A program made the translations under genes and the position numbers. From assembly GCA_900318835.1 (NCBI GenBank), contig ONLW01000008.1, forward strand, positions 23,555 through 87,554: a stretch of DNA of 64,000 bases, given 5' to 3'. Below are positions 17,547 to 26,316 of the stretch, piece by piece; position 1 is the first letter of the stretch; each line of letters begins with the position of its first letter. The notes beneath the pieces are model-generated. The model did not search any database. It had not been told where the DNA came from and worked only from the letters and a program-made list of their open reading frames with translations. This DNA is from an uncultured Bacteroidales bacterium. Its GTDB lineage: Bacteria > Bacteroidota > Bacteroidia > Bacteroidales > P3.

Positions 17547-18499
17547 TGCCTCAATTCTCCGTCATCATACCACTCTACAACAAAGCGCCACACGTCGGCA
17601 AGACGGTGGAAAGTGTCTTGGGGCAGACTTTTTGTGATTACGAACTGATTATCATTGACAATGGGTCGACCGATGGTAGCAATGAGATTGTGGCAAACTT
17701 CACCGATTCCCGCATTCGAATTGTCCGTTTAGAGGATAATGTCGGTGTCAGCAACGCCCGCAACAAAGGAGTCACCTTATCTACAGCACCCTATGTCACC
17801 TTCCTTGATGCCGACGACTGGTGGGAGCCCACCTTCCTTGAAGAGATGGCTGGCCTGATTGAACGCCATCCTGATGCCGGAATCTACGGCACGGGCTACT
17901 ATATCGTCAAGAATGGCAAGAAATCTATAGCACCTATCGGAGTGGAAGGAACCTTCATTGAAGGAGAAATCAATTACTGTCAAGTCTATGCCCAAACACT
18001 CTGTATGCCGCTGACAAGCATCACAATAGTCATTCCGAGGGTTGTCTTCGACGAAAGTGGTGGCTTTAAGCCTCACTTAAAGCTGGGGGAAGACTTCGAT
18101 TTATGGATTCGCATCGCACTAAAACATAAAGTAGTGTTCCTCAACAAACCTTTGAGCAACTACAATCAGGATGTGGATGTCACCTACCGCGGCACAAACC
18201 ACTTGCACGACCCAAAGGAACACATGCTGTGGGGGCTCGGATATCTGGAGCCTGAAGAGAAAACCAATCCCGACTATAAACAACTGATAGATAAGCTGCG
18301 AACCTATGGACTTCTCCCTTACCTAATTACCAACCAATACCGAAATGCCGCTCGTACAGAACTCAACAAAGTGGACTGGAACCATCAGCCCTCCAAGACT
18401 CGACGGCTTTATCAAAAGCCCATCCTATACCTAAAACTGCGGTGTCTGTTTCTTAAACTTGGATCAAAGGTTAAACAAGCCCTCATCAAACATGTTTAA
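17546..18499 (+). CDS. Glycosyltransferase family 2
   Basis: A 317-residue GT-A enzyme: FSVIIPLYNKAPHVGKTVES, IIDNGSTDGSNEIV and FLDADDWWEP, with LGEDFDLWIRIAL as the usual acceptor-side motif. It overlaps its neighbours on both sides by one to eight bases, so it is translated as part of the polysaccharide transcript. Sugar specificity cannot be read. Confidence 0.84.
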   Translation: MPQFSVIIPLYNKAPHVGKTVESVLGQTFCDYELIIIDNGSTDGSNEIVANFTDSRIRIVRLEDNVGVSNARNKGVTLSTAPYVTFLDADDWWEPTFLEEMAGLIERHPDAGIYGTGYYIVKNGKKSIAPIGVEGTFIEGEINYCQVYAQTLCMPLTSITIVIPRVVFDESGGFKPHLKLGEDFDLWIRIALKHKVVFLNKPLSNYNQDVDVTYRGTNHLHDPKEHMLWGLGYLEPEEKTNPDYKQLIDKLRTYGLLPYLITNQYRNAARTELNKVDWNHQPSKTRRLYQKPILYLKLRCLFLKLGSKVKQALIKHV

Positions 18500-19478
18500 C
18501 TATTCCATCGTCATCCGAACACTTGGCAACACTGGAGAGAAATACTTGCTGATGCTGCGGGCCATCGAACGGCAGACGGTGAAACCGATGGAAATTCTTG
18601 TGGTTATTCCTGAGGGGTATACGCTTGACCATCAATTGGGCAACGAGAGAATTATCCGTTCGGGAAAAGGGATGGTGACTCAAAGGGCTGTCGGTATTGC
18701 GGAAGCCATGGGCGACTACCTACTGGTGCTGGACGACGACTTGGATTTCCCGCCCGATTTCGCGGAGAAATTATATGAGACGCTACAAAGACGACAGTTG
18801 GATTGTGTATTAGCTTATGGCGGTGGTGGTAAAACAAATGAAAATAAAACGCTTCCGACAAAAACATTTTTCATAAATAAGCTGAAGCAACGCACTAAAC
18901 AAATATGCCTTGCTTTCACGGGGCAAGCGTTTCAAAGTCGTCGGGAATCGCAATGGTTTGATACCATTGCCTCCACTGGTGGACACTGTACCTACGTCAA
19001 CTGCGAAGAAGGATTGTGCCAAACTGGAGCATTCGCCTGCTTCTTCATCAAGACCGACAAAGCCAAAGCCGTCCATTTTGAGGAAGAACAATGGCTGGAG
19101 CAAGGCCGAATATCGACTTACGCAGCCTACGATGACGCTGTGTTCTACTATAAAATATTCCTACAAGGAGGGAGGATTGCCTATACACACAACACCGACT
19201 TCGTGCACCTCGACGCAGCATCCGGACGTCCGGCACAAGACCGTCTCACAGCCAAACGCATACGTCTGTATACCATTGCACGCAACCGAACGATTTTCTG
19301 GTACAAACATATATGGTCAAACCGCCACACCCTGCATAACTTGGCAGGTGGCATTTACGGCATGGTAAACTACGCTCTATATAACCTCGTGATAAACCTG
19401 CACCCCAAGTATTGGCCTGCCATCGGTGCCATGATGAAAGGCTACCGAGATGCCTTCAGTTATATTAGACAGTCATGA
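18492..19478 (+). CDS. Divergent glycosyltransferase (GT2-like)
   Basis: A 328-residue protein with a GT-A beginning (YSIVIRTLGNTGEKYLLMLR) and a triple-acidic LVLDDDLDFPPDF in place of the usual DXD. The middle part is unlike the other GT2 enzymes in the operon. Start placed at 18492, overlapping the previous stop by eight bases; a longer start at 18459 would lie inside the preceding gene. Ends four bases into the next gene. Confidence 0.7.
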   Translation: MFNYSIVIRTLGNTGEKYLLMLRAIERQTVKPMEILVVIPEGYTLDHQLGNERIIRSGKGMVTQRAVGIAEAMGDYLLVLDDDLDFPPDFAEKLYETLQRRQLDCVLAYGGGGKTNENKTLPTKTFFINKLKQRTKQICLAFTGQAFQSRRESQWFDTIASTGGHCTYVNCEEGLCQTGAFACFFIKTDKAKAVHFEEEQWLEQGRISTYAAYDDAVFYYKIFLQGGRIAYTHNTDFVHLDAASGRPAQDRLTAKRIRLYTIARNRTIFWYKHIWSNRHTLHNLAGGIYGMVNYALYNLVINLHPKYWPAIGAMMKGYRDAFSYIRQS

Positions 19479-20206
19479 TACCAAAGAAGATTCACTACTG
19501 CTGGTTTGGCCGTGGAGAGATGCCTCAACTGGCCATAGATTGTATCGCTTCGTGGCATAGTTTTATGCCTGACTGGGAGTACAAGCCGTGGAACGAGGAA
19601 AACTTCGATGTCAACAGCAACTCTTACACGAAAGAAGCTTATATGGCTGGCAAGTATGCGTTTGTAAGTGACTATGTGCGACTGTATGCTCTTGAGAAAG
19701 AGGGTGGCGTGTACATGGATGTAGACTTCGAGGTATATAAACCATTTGATGATTTACTAAACCACCATGCGTTTGCAGGCATCGAAGGTAGCAAACATCA
19801 GCCTGTAATGATGGGTGTTTGTGCTTCTGAACCTCATGGCCAGTGGGTAACGGAAATGTTGGAAGCCTATAATAACCGGCATTTTCTAAAACCCGATGGT
19901 ACTCCAGACTTGACTACCAATGTGCTGTTCATTACCGGAATTATTGCCGCCAATGGATTCCGACAAGATGGTACCGAACAAGACTATAAAGATTTACATA
20001 TCTTCCCTGTGGATTATTTTTCCCCACGCCACACCACAGGGGAATATATTCGCACAGAAAATACTTACTGCGAGCACAAAGGACTGGATTCCTGGTCTAA
20101 TAAAAAGAAAGGCTGGAAAGCCCATGTGCTTAGCCTTGTGGGGCAGAAAAACATGACGAGACTCATCAAGCTAAAAAGACGCCTCGAAAAACTCAAACAA
20201 AACTAA
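19475..20206 (+). CDS. Glycosyltransferase with DXD motif (Gly_transf_sug, GT32-like)
   Basis: A 243-residue enzyme beginning IPKKIHYCWFGRGEMP, followed by KYAFVSDYVRLYALEKEGG and YMDVDFEV, the SDYxRxxxLxxxGGxYxDxD pattern of capsular glycosyltransferases related to Och1 and mannosyl/galactosyl transferases. It is cytoplasmic. An octamer repeat follows the stop codon before the next gene. Confidence 0.85.
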   Translation: MIPKKIHYCWFGRGEMPQLAIDCIASWHSFMPDWEYKPWNEENFDVNSNSYTKEAYMAGKYAFVSDYVRLYALEKEGGVYMDVDFEVYKPFDDLLNHHAFAGIEGSKHQPVMMGVCASEPHGQWVTEMLEAYNNRHFLKPDGTPDLTTNVLFITGIIAANGFRQDGTEQDYKDLHIFPVDYFSPRHTTGEYIRTENTYCEHKGLDSWSNKKKGWKAHVLSLVGQKNMTRLIKLKRRLEKLKQN

Positions 20207-20207
20207 A

Positions 20208-20230
20208 AACTCGATGTCTTGAAGTCTTTT
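20208..20230 (+). repeat. Octamer repeat (CTCGATGT) between glycosyltransferase and GT-C gene
   Basis: ACTCGATGTCTTGAAGTCTT contains CTCGATGT, CTTGAAGT and a partial third unit, matching the CTYGAWGT family seen near wzt. Confidence 0.65.
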
Positions 20231-20247
20231 ACTTAAACATTCAATAG

Positions 20248-21651
20248 ATGCTACCATTTTTTCCAAAACAAATAGCCTCCAAGGGCATCTACCTCTACTT
20301 CGGTGCATTGGCGGCGGTTTTCCTTTTCTTCTTCCGACACGCCATGTCATGGGAATACTATCTCATGGGTATCGGCTGGGTCATAGGATTCTTTATGCTG
20401 ACTTCCTACTGTAGCCAGAAATGGGCCACCATCCCTCAGAAGAAACTCATGCTACACCTGTTTTTCATCTCCTTAGGGCTTCGCTTCGCCTGGGTATTCT
20501 TTTCTTTCTTCTATTATACTGCCAAAACCGGCATCCCATTCGAATTCTCTGCCGGTGACTCACTCTGGTATTACGAAGAGTCCGTTGGAAACATAAACAC
20601 TTCTTGGAAAGACATCTGGCACTACCTCTTTATCGACACCGCCGCCGTATCCGACTCAGGATATGTATTCTACCTCACCTTCCTAGCGAAGATATTCGGT
20701 GAAGGAGTTCTTTTCCCTCGACTAATCAACTCCGTCTTTAGTGCAACAACAGTATTGCTCATCTATTCCCTGGCCAAACGCAACATGGGGGAAGGGACCG
20801 GACGTCTGTCAGCCATCTTTGCCTGCTTCATGCCCAACCTTATCTTCTACTGCGGACTGCACCTGAAAGAGTCTTTCATGATTTTCTTAGTGATAGCCTA
20901 CCTGGAACGTGCCGACTATCTGGTACGCACCAAGCGATACACCATAGGATCCATCGCCATACCTGTCTTTCTTGCACTAACACTCTTCACTTTCCGGACG
21001 GTGCTTGGTGCCGCTGCCGTATTCGCCTTTGTCACAGCCGTCGTTTTCACCAACACGTCCATCATTGGATACAAGAAAAGAATCATGCTTATCAGTTGGG
21101 GTATCCTAACCGCCCTCACACTGACAGGAGGAACCATCATGAATGAGCTCGACGGATATCTGGAAGACCGTGAAACAAATGTAAGCAACAAACGGCTTAT
21201 GCAAACCAACAAAGGCAATCTCTGGGCAAAATACGCCACCGGCACCGTCATGACTCCCTTGATGTTCGTACTGCCGTTCCCCACCATGGTAAATGTCGAT
21301 GAACAATACACCCAGCAGATGCTCCATGGCGGCAACTATGTGCGCAATTTCCTCGGAGGATTCGTACTCATAGCCTTGTTCAGCGCCTTGTTCATCACCA
21401 AGAACTGGCGCAACTTGTCGCTGATAGGCTCTTTCACCATTGCCTACCTCGGAGTCGTCTCCATAAGCGGCTTTTCCAACTCGGAGCGGTTCCTGTTGCC
21501 AGGACTTCCCCTGCTACTTATCATGGCGGCCTACGGCATCACGCAGCTCAACGCCAAGAACTACAAGTTCATCAAGATCTGGTATTGTGTGGTGCCGGTG
21601 ATGGTCTTCGCCTGGGCATTCTTCAAACTCGGCTCCCGCGGCCTGTTCTGA
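20248..21651 (+). CDS. Polytopic membrane protein, GT-C or polymerase-like
   Basis: A 467-residue protein with roughly eleven hydrophobic segments. After the second segment an acidic loop (SAGDSLWYYEES) recalls the catalytic loop of GT-C enzymes of the ArnT/PMT type, and LAKIFGEGVLFPRLINSVF resembles the family 39 core. It would use a polyprenyl-phosphate sugar on the periplasmic side, or act as a polymerase-like enzyme. Which of the two is not decided by sequence. It follows a 41-base gap with an octamer repeat and is three bases from the next gene. Confidence 0.6.
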   Translation: MLPFFPKQIASKGIYLYFGALAAVFLFFFRHAMSWEYYLMGIGWVIGFFMLTSYCSQKWATIPQKKLMLHLFFISLGLRFAWVFFSFFYYTAKTGIPFEFSAGDSLWYYEESVGNINTSWKDIWHYLFIDTAAVSDSGYVFYLTFLAKIFGEGVLFPRLINSVFSATTVLLIYSLAKRNMGEGTGRLSAIFACFMPNLIFYCGLHLKESFMIFLVIAYLERADYLVRTKRYTIGSIAIPVFLALTLFTFRTVLGAAAVFAFVTAVVFTNTSIIGYKKRIMLISWGILTALTLTGGTIMNELDGYLEDRETNVSNKRLMQTNKGNLWAKYATGTVMTPLMFVLPFPTMVNVDEQYTQQMLHGGNYVRNFLGGFVLIALFSALFITKNWRNLSLIGSFTIAYLGVVSISGFSNSERFLLPGLPLLLIMAAYGITQLNAKNYKFIKIWYCVVPVMVFAWAFFKLGSRGLF

Positions 21652-21653
21652 TT

Positions 21654-22661
21654 ATGAAGATTCTACTGATATGTAACTATAAGCCGGGTGTCGGGGGTAT
21701 CTCCGGACAAGTGCGGCTCCTGCAGAAGTATCTGCGAGAGGAGGGGCATACCGTCGATATATTCTCCACCAAGGCCTCCATTCTGCGCCGCCTTCTACTG
21801 CCTCTGCAGCTTCGTTCTGTGGCTCACAGCTACGATGTGTTGCATATCCACTGCTGCTCGGACTGGGGCTTTCTTCCTGCCATCATAGGTGTTTCTGTGG
21901 GGCGGTGGCTGAAAAAGCGCATCGTACTGACCTACCACGGCGGCGGTGGTGAAACCTTTTTCGATAAGCACCCCAAACTAGTGCGCCATTACCTCACCCG
22001 CACCGACACCAATATCGTCCTCTCCGGCTTCCTCGCCAAAATCTTCGACAAGCATCACCTCCCTTATTCTATCATCCCCAATATCATCGAACTTGACGAG
22101 AAACAACATCGTCTGCGAGAGACCTTGAATCCCAACTTCATCTGCACCCGCGCACATGAAGAATTGTACAACATTCCTTGCATACTGAGAGCCTTCCAGA
22201 AAGTGCTAACCGAATTACCGGAATCCACTTTAACGCTAGTCGGTGACGGAACACAGCACAATGAACTGGTGGAAATGGCGAAAGAGATGGGCTTGACAAA
22301 TGTCACTTTTACTGGCAAGGTGGGCAACAACGACATCTACTCCTATCTCCACCGGGCCGACATCTTCCTTTCTGCACCAATTGTCGACAACATGCCGGTC
22401 TCCATCCTCGAGGCCATGAATGCAGGACTACTGGTTATATCCAGCCATGTAGGAGGAGTACCCTATATGATTAAAAATGGAGCCACAGGATTGCTCTTTG
22501 ATTGCGACAATCACGACGAGTTAGCACAGAAGATGTTTTGGGCCATCAGAAACCAAACTGTCGCCAGAGCAATTATCCAACAGGCACATCGCGCCATCGC
22601 CAACTACCGTTGGGAGAATGTCAAAAACAAACTATACCAGGCCTATGGGATTCCTTCATGA
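21654..22661 (+). CDS. Glycosyltransferase family 4
   Basis: A 335-residue GT-B enzyme. The N-terminal fold has KILLICNYKPGVGGISGQ, with the glycine-rich loop, and the C-terminal half has LVGDGTQHNEL and the family motif DNMPVSILEAMNAGL with the E-x7-E-like acidic pair, then GGVPYMI and GATGLLF. It retains the anomeric configuration of its donor. Start at 21654, two bases after the preceding stop. Confidence 0.88.
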   Translation: MKILLICNYKPGVGGISGQVRLLQKYLREEGHTVDIFSTKASILRRLLLPLQLRSVAHSYDVLHIHCCSDWGFLPAIIGVSVGRWLKKRIVLTYHGGGGETFFDKHPKLVRHYLTRTDTNIVLSGFLAKIFDKHHLPYSIIPNIIELDEKQHRLRETLNPNFICTRAHEELYNIPCILRAFQKVLTELPESTLTLVGDGTQHNELVEMAKEMGLTNVTFTGKVGNNDIYSYLHRADIFLSAPIVDNMPVSILEAMNAGLLVISSHVGGVPYMIKNGATGLLFDCDNHDELAQKMFWAIRNQTVARAIIQQAHRAIANYRWENVKNKLYQAYGIPS

Positions 22662-23934
22662 ACAAATCATACTTCCGCTGAGCGACTTGCTTCGTGGCGA
22701 ACAGGTTCACAAATACCTGAAATTGATGAAAATTGCCGAGGACTGGGCGCCAGAACAGATGGAGGCTTTCCAAAAAGAGCGTCTGCAGAATCTCATCATC
22801 CTTGCCGCCACGGAAGTGCCATTCTACCGTGACTGGTTCCATGACCACAACCTTGACCCGCAAACCGCCATCCTCGACCAATTACCCATTGTCTCAAAAG
22901 CCATTATGCGGCAGGGAGGTATCAAACGTTTCACTGCTGAGCACTTCCCCGTCAAGGATCGAATCCTGTCACGTTCCAGCGGCTCTACAGGTGAGCCATT
23001 TTCATTCTATGTCTCCAAAACGGCATATTCCGTCAACACCGCAGCAAAACTCCGCACATGGTATCTGGCAGGCTACCGTCTCGGTGACCGCTATATAAAG
23101 ATTGCCAATGGTGCCCGTCATGGCAAACTCAAGAAGCTTCAAGACAAGACAAACAACTGTCTCTATGTGCCGTTCTACTCCATGAACGACGACGTACTCA
23201 AATCCATACTCGACAAAATAGAACGCTCACGCCCCACCATTATCCGCTCCTACCCTATTCCGCTTTATCTGCTGGCCAAATACCGAAACAGCCATATGGG
23301 ATATTCTTTCTGTCCACGCCATATCATGACCACCGGTTCCACCTTGCCTGCCGCCTATCGAACCGAGATTGAACACGCTTTCGGATGCGACATCATCGAC
23401 TCATACAGCTGTGAGGGCACACCCAACACCTATGAGACGCCTGCCCATAATGGATATAATATCTGTGGTTACTATGGTATTATCGAAGTGCTTGACGATA
23501 AAAACCAGCCTATAAAAAATGGTATCGGACATGTCGTAAGTACCGATTTATGGAATCTTGCCCATCCTTTTATCCGCTACAACACACAAGACCTCGTCGA
23601 GGTGAAAGATGGCAAGATAATACGTATCATGGGGCGTGAGTGCGAGAGTTATATCAACGCCAACGGACAGCGCTTCACCGTTCATAACTTCGTCGGTTTC
23701 TTCCAAGAGGACGACCGTCCGACACATCAGTCTGTTACCGCATATCAAGTGGTCAAACGCAAGGATGGAGGCATCACCTTCCGTCTGGTAGTCAACGAGC
23801 AGTACAGCCCCAATATCGAGCGCTATATCATCGACTTCTGGCAAAAACAGCTATCTGTACCCATATCCATCACTCTCGTCGACGAGATTCCTTTAATGCA
23901 TAACAACAAACGTCTCACCATTATAGAAGAATAA
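22645..23934 (+). CDS. CapK-like adenylate-forming enzyme
   Basis: A 429-residue protein related to CapK and phenylacetate-CoA ligase. The ATP-binding motif SRSSGSTGEPFSFYV lies at about residues 110-124, and DSYSCEGTPNTYE and FIRYNTQDLVEV correspond to later adenylation-domain motifs. CapK homologues are common in capsule loci and may activate a carboxylic acid for attachment to sugars; the acid is not known. It starts inside the end of the GT4 gene; an in-frame ATG at 22618 is a possible alternative. One base separates it from the acyltransferase that follows, a likely partner. Confidence 0.75.
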   Translation: MGFLHEQIILPLSDLLRGEQVHKYLKLMKIAEDWAPEQMEAFQKERLQNLIILAATEVPFYRDWFHDHNLDPQTAILDQLPIVSKAIMRQGGIKRFTAEHFPVKDRILSRSSGSTGEPFSFYVSKTAYSVNTAAKLRTWYLAGYRLGDRYIKIANGARHGKLKKLQDKTNNCLYVPFYSMNDDVLKSILDKIERSRPTIIRSYPIPLYLLAKYRNSHMGYSFCPRHIMTTGSTLPAAYRTEIEHAFGCDIIDSYSCEGTPNTYETPAHNGYNICGYYGIIEVLDDKNQPIKNGIGHVVSTDLWNLAHPFIRYNTQDLVEVKDGKIIRIMGRECESYINANGQRFTVHNFVGFFQEDDRPTHQSVTAYQVVKRKDGGITFRLVVNEQYSPNIERYIIDFWQKQLSVPISITLVDEIPLMHNNKRLTIIEE

Positions 23935-23935
23935 T

Positions 23936-24445
23936 ATGCCCAGCAAAGAAATACTGCAATACCATCACCTGGACAGTCCGTTGGGGCGCTTCAGATACAC
24001 TTTCATCCAGCTTTGGCGCTTCAGCCTCTCGCGCCTGGCATTTTTTGTCCCTTTCAAAGGATGGCGAACCAGAATGACCCGATGGAGCGGCATACACGTT
24101 GGCAAACGCGTCTATATAGGCCATGACTGTCTCTTCGACCGTGCATTTCCCGAACAGATCACCATAGGGGACGACACGTCCATTGGGGACCGCTGCACCA
24201 TCACCGCCCATGGGTGCATCCCCGCACAAACACCTCTCAAAAAAATCTACCCCCTCACCGTCAAACCCGTCAACATCGGCAGCCGAGTGTGGATAATGCC
24301 CAATGTAACAATCATCTACGGTGTCACCATAGGAGATGAGGCCGTGGTAGCCACCGGGGCTGTTGTGACACGCGACGTACCCCCTCGTACCCTGGTAGGA
24401 GGAATTCCCGCCAAAATCATCAAGCATCTTGATGATATTCAATAG
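23936..24445 (+). CDS. Hexapeptide-repeat O-acetyltransferase (WcaF/LacA type)
   Basis: A 169-residue left-handed beta-helix protein: ITIGDDTSIGDRCTI, VNIGSRVWIMPNVTII and VTIGDEAVVATGAVV are successive hexapeptide coils, ending with the typical GGIPAKIIKHL. It transfers acetyl from acetyl-CoA to a sugar hydroxyl. The His usually found in the catalytic loop is represented by ITAHGC. It is adjacent to the CapK-like gene and followed by a palindromic repeat. Confidence 0.85.
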   Translation: MPSKEILQYHHLDSPLGRFRYTFIQLWRFSLSRLAFFVPFKGWRTRMTRWSGIHVGKRVYIGHDCLFDRAFPEQITIGDDTSIGDRCTITAHGCIPAQTPLKKIYPLTVKPVNIGSRVWIMPNVTIIYGVTIGDEAVVATGAVVTRDVPPRTLVGGIPAKIIKHLDDIQ

Positions 24446-24466
24446 CGTACATACACTTACCAACTA

Positions 24467-24522
24467 CCTACCAACACCCTACCAACTCCTACCGTGGTAG
24501 GAGTTGGTAGGGTGTTGGTAGG
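24467..24522. repeat. Palindromic CCTACCAAC-unit repeat, copy C
   Basis: Perfect 27-base arms (24467-24493 and 24496-24522) with only GT between them. Each arm contains three degenerate decamers, for example CCTACCAACACCCTACCAAC on the left. It lies in the 99-base gap between the acetyltransferase and DUF354 genes. Confidence 0.95.
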
Positions 24523-24544
24523 GCGATAATAGGTAGTTCAGCTT

Positions 24545-25576
24545 ATGAATATACTTTTCCAACTAGGACACCCTGCCCACTTCCACCTTTTCAAGAACAC
24601 TATCGCTGACCTGCAGCGCGACGGACATCAGGCCTACATCCTTATCCGCAGGAAAGATATCCTTGAAGACCTGCTGCAACAGTCCGGAATGTCTTATGTC
24701 AACATCTTGCCAAGCGGCAAGAAATCTGTATTCACGTTGATGCTACGGCTTTGGCGCGTATTCCAATTCACACTCACTCATCACATTGACATTCTTGTAG
24801 GATCCACCCCCGAAGTGGCACAAGTGGCATGGCTGCTCCACAGACGCTCGGTCGTCATGGCCGAGGACGATGCCGCCATCGTGCCACAGTTTATCAAGTC
24901 CGTCAAACCTTTTGTCGACAACTACCTCTCCCCCGTTTCGTGCAACAATGGTCCATTGGAGGCTGTCACCACACACTACGAAGGGTTCCACAAACTGGCT
25001 TACCTGCACCCTAACCGCTTCACTCCCAACCCTACTGTGGTGGATAAATATTTCGACCACCGTGAGCCCTATTTCCTGCTGCGCTTCGCACAACTGAGCG
25101 CCTACCATGACGTGAGTGCCAAAGTTCATGGAATCAGCGACAAAACAGCGCAGGAACTCATCAAGATTCTTTCGCCTCATGGTAGGGTTTACATCACTTC
25201 GGAACGGGAAATAAGTCCCGGACTGGAGAAATACAGACTTAGGATAAATCCATTGGACATCCATCACATCATGACATTCGCGACACTCTATATCGGTGAC
25301 AGCCAGAGCATGGCTGTCGAGGCTGCAATGCTCGGAACGCCTGCCATCCGTTTCAATGACTTTGCCGGAAAAATCGGTGTATTGGAAGAACTTGAAAAAA
25401 AGTACCAACTGACCATCGGCATTCCGTCGAGTGAACCCGAGCGGCTATATCAGACTGTGAACAAACTGATTGCCACAGAGCATCTCCGGGACATCTACCA
25501 GTCGCGGCGACAAAAGATGATTGCAGAAAAAATCGACGTAGCCACATTCTTCACAAACTTTATTGAGAAACTATAA
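24545..25576 (+). CDS. DUF354 family protein
   Basis: A 343-residue protein starting MNILFQLGHPAHFHLFKN, the conserved opening of DUF354, followed by an overall GT-B-like layout; GDSQSMAVEAAMLGTPAIRF near residue 256 resembles the donor-binding part of UDP-sugar enzymes such as MurG and WecB. DUF354 genes are frequent next to WecB in glycan loci. Reaction unknown. It is two bases from the next gene. Confidence 0.82.
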   Translation: MNILFQLGHPAHFHLFKNTIADLQRDGHQAYILIRRKDILEDLLQQSGMSYVNILPSGKKSVFTLMLRLWRVFQFTLTHHIDILVGSTPEVAQVAWLLHRRSVVMAEDDAAIVPQFIKSVKPFVDNYLSPVSCNNGPLEAVTTHYEGFHKLAYLHPNRFTPNPTVVDKYFDHREPYFLLRFAQLSAYHDVSAKVHGISDKTAQELIKILSPHGRVYITSEREISPGLEKYRLRINPLDIHHIMTFATLYIGDSQSMAVEAAMLGTPAIRFNDFAGKIGVLEELEKKYQLTIGIPSSEPERLYQTVNKLIATEHLRDIYQSRRQKMIAEKIDVATFFTNFIEKL

Positions 25577-25578
25577 CC

Positions 25579-26316
25579 ATGGACTTCACCATCGAGAAAT
25601 ATAGCGAACTGCTAAAGGCGCTCAAGACTCACAACAACTTTATTATCAGGCACGATGTAGACCTACGGCCGGACTACTCGCTACGCATCGCACAGGTGGA
25701 GGCAGAACTGGGGATGAGAGCCACCTACTACTTTCGGACGGTGGCAGAAAGTTATGACGAAAAGACTATCCAACAGATTGTTTCCTTAGGACATAGGGCG
25801 GGTTATCATTATGAAAGCCTCACCACCTGCAACGGAGACATGACGGCGGCCTACGAGGATTTCTGTAAAAATCTGACTAGGCTACGCAAGCTTGTGCCCG
25901 TCACGACCGCTTGTGCCCACGGGAGCCCAAAGTCGAAATGGAACAGCCAGGACATTTGGAATCAGTACGATATACAAGCTCTCGGCATTGAATACGAGCC
26001 GATGATGGACACCGACTTCTCCCAAACGCTCTACCTCACCGACACAGGACGACGCTGGGACGGCTACAAGGTGAGCGTGCGCGACAAAGTGCCGCAGTAT
26101 CAGAGGCAGTGGACAGAAGAAGGGCTCACATTCCACTCCACAGAGGATATCATACATGCTATCAGTGACATAAACCATCCCATTCACAAGTACAACCTCC
26201 TCATCAACACCCACCCCCAGCGCTGGATGCCCTTTGGTAGGGGTTGGCTGAGAGAAGCCGTCATGCAGAACCTCAAGAACATCGCAAAAAGAATCATCGT
26301 ATGCACAAAATATTGA
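25579..26316 (+). CDS. NodB-like deacetylase family protein
   Basis: A 245-residue protein of the polysaccharide-deacetylase fold: FIIRHDVDLRPDYSLRIAQ has the catalytic/metal HDVD and GYHYESL the second-strand motif. The group is often found with DUF354 and WecB in O-antigen loci. No signal peptide. Its last 16 bases overlap wecB. Whether it is catalytically a deacetylase is not certain, because the third motif is not obvious. Confidence 0.72.
   Translation: MDFTIEKYSELLKALKTHNNFIIRHDVDLRPDYSLRIAQVEAELGMRATYYFRTVAESYDEKTIQQIVSLGHRAGYHYESLTTCNGDMTAAYEDFCKNLTRLRKLVPVTTACAHGSPKSKWNSQDIWNQYDIQALGIEYEPMMDTDFSQTLYLTDTGRRWDGYKVSVRDKVPQYQRQWTEEGLTFHSTEDIIHAISDINHPIHKYNLLINTHPQRWMPFGRGWLREAVMQNLKNIAKRIIVCTKY

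Noticed and set aside
24467-24522. CRISPR array or spacer-type repeat
   Set aside because: The decamers are contiguous, degenerate and palindromic, with no spacers and no cas genes nearby.
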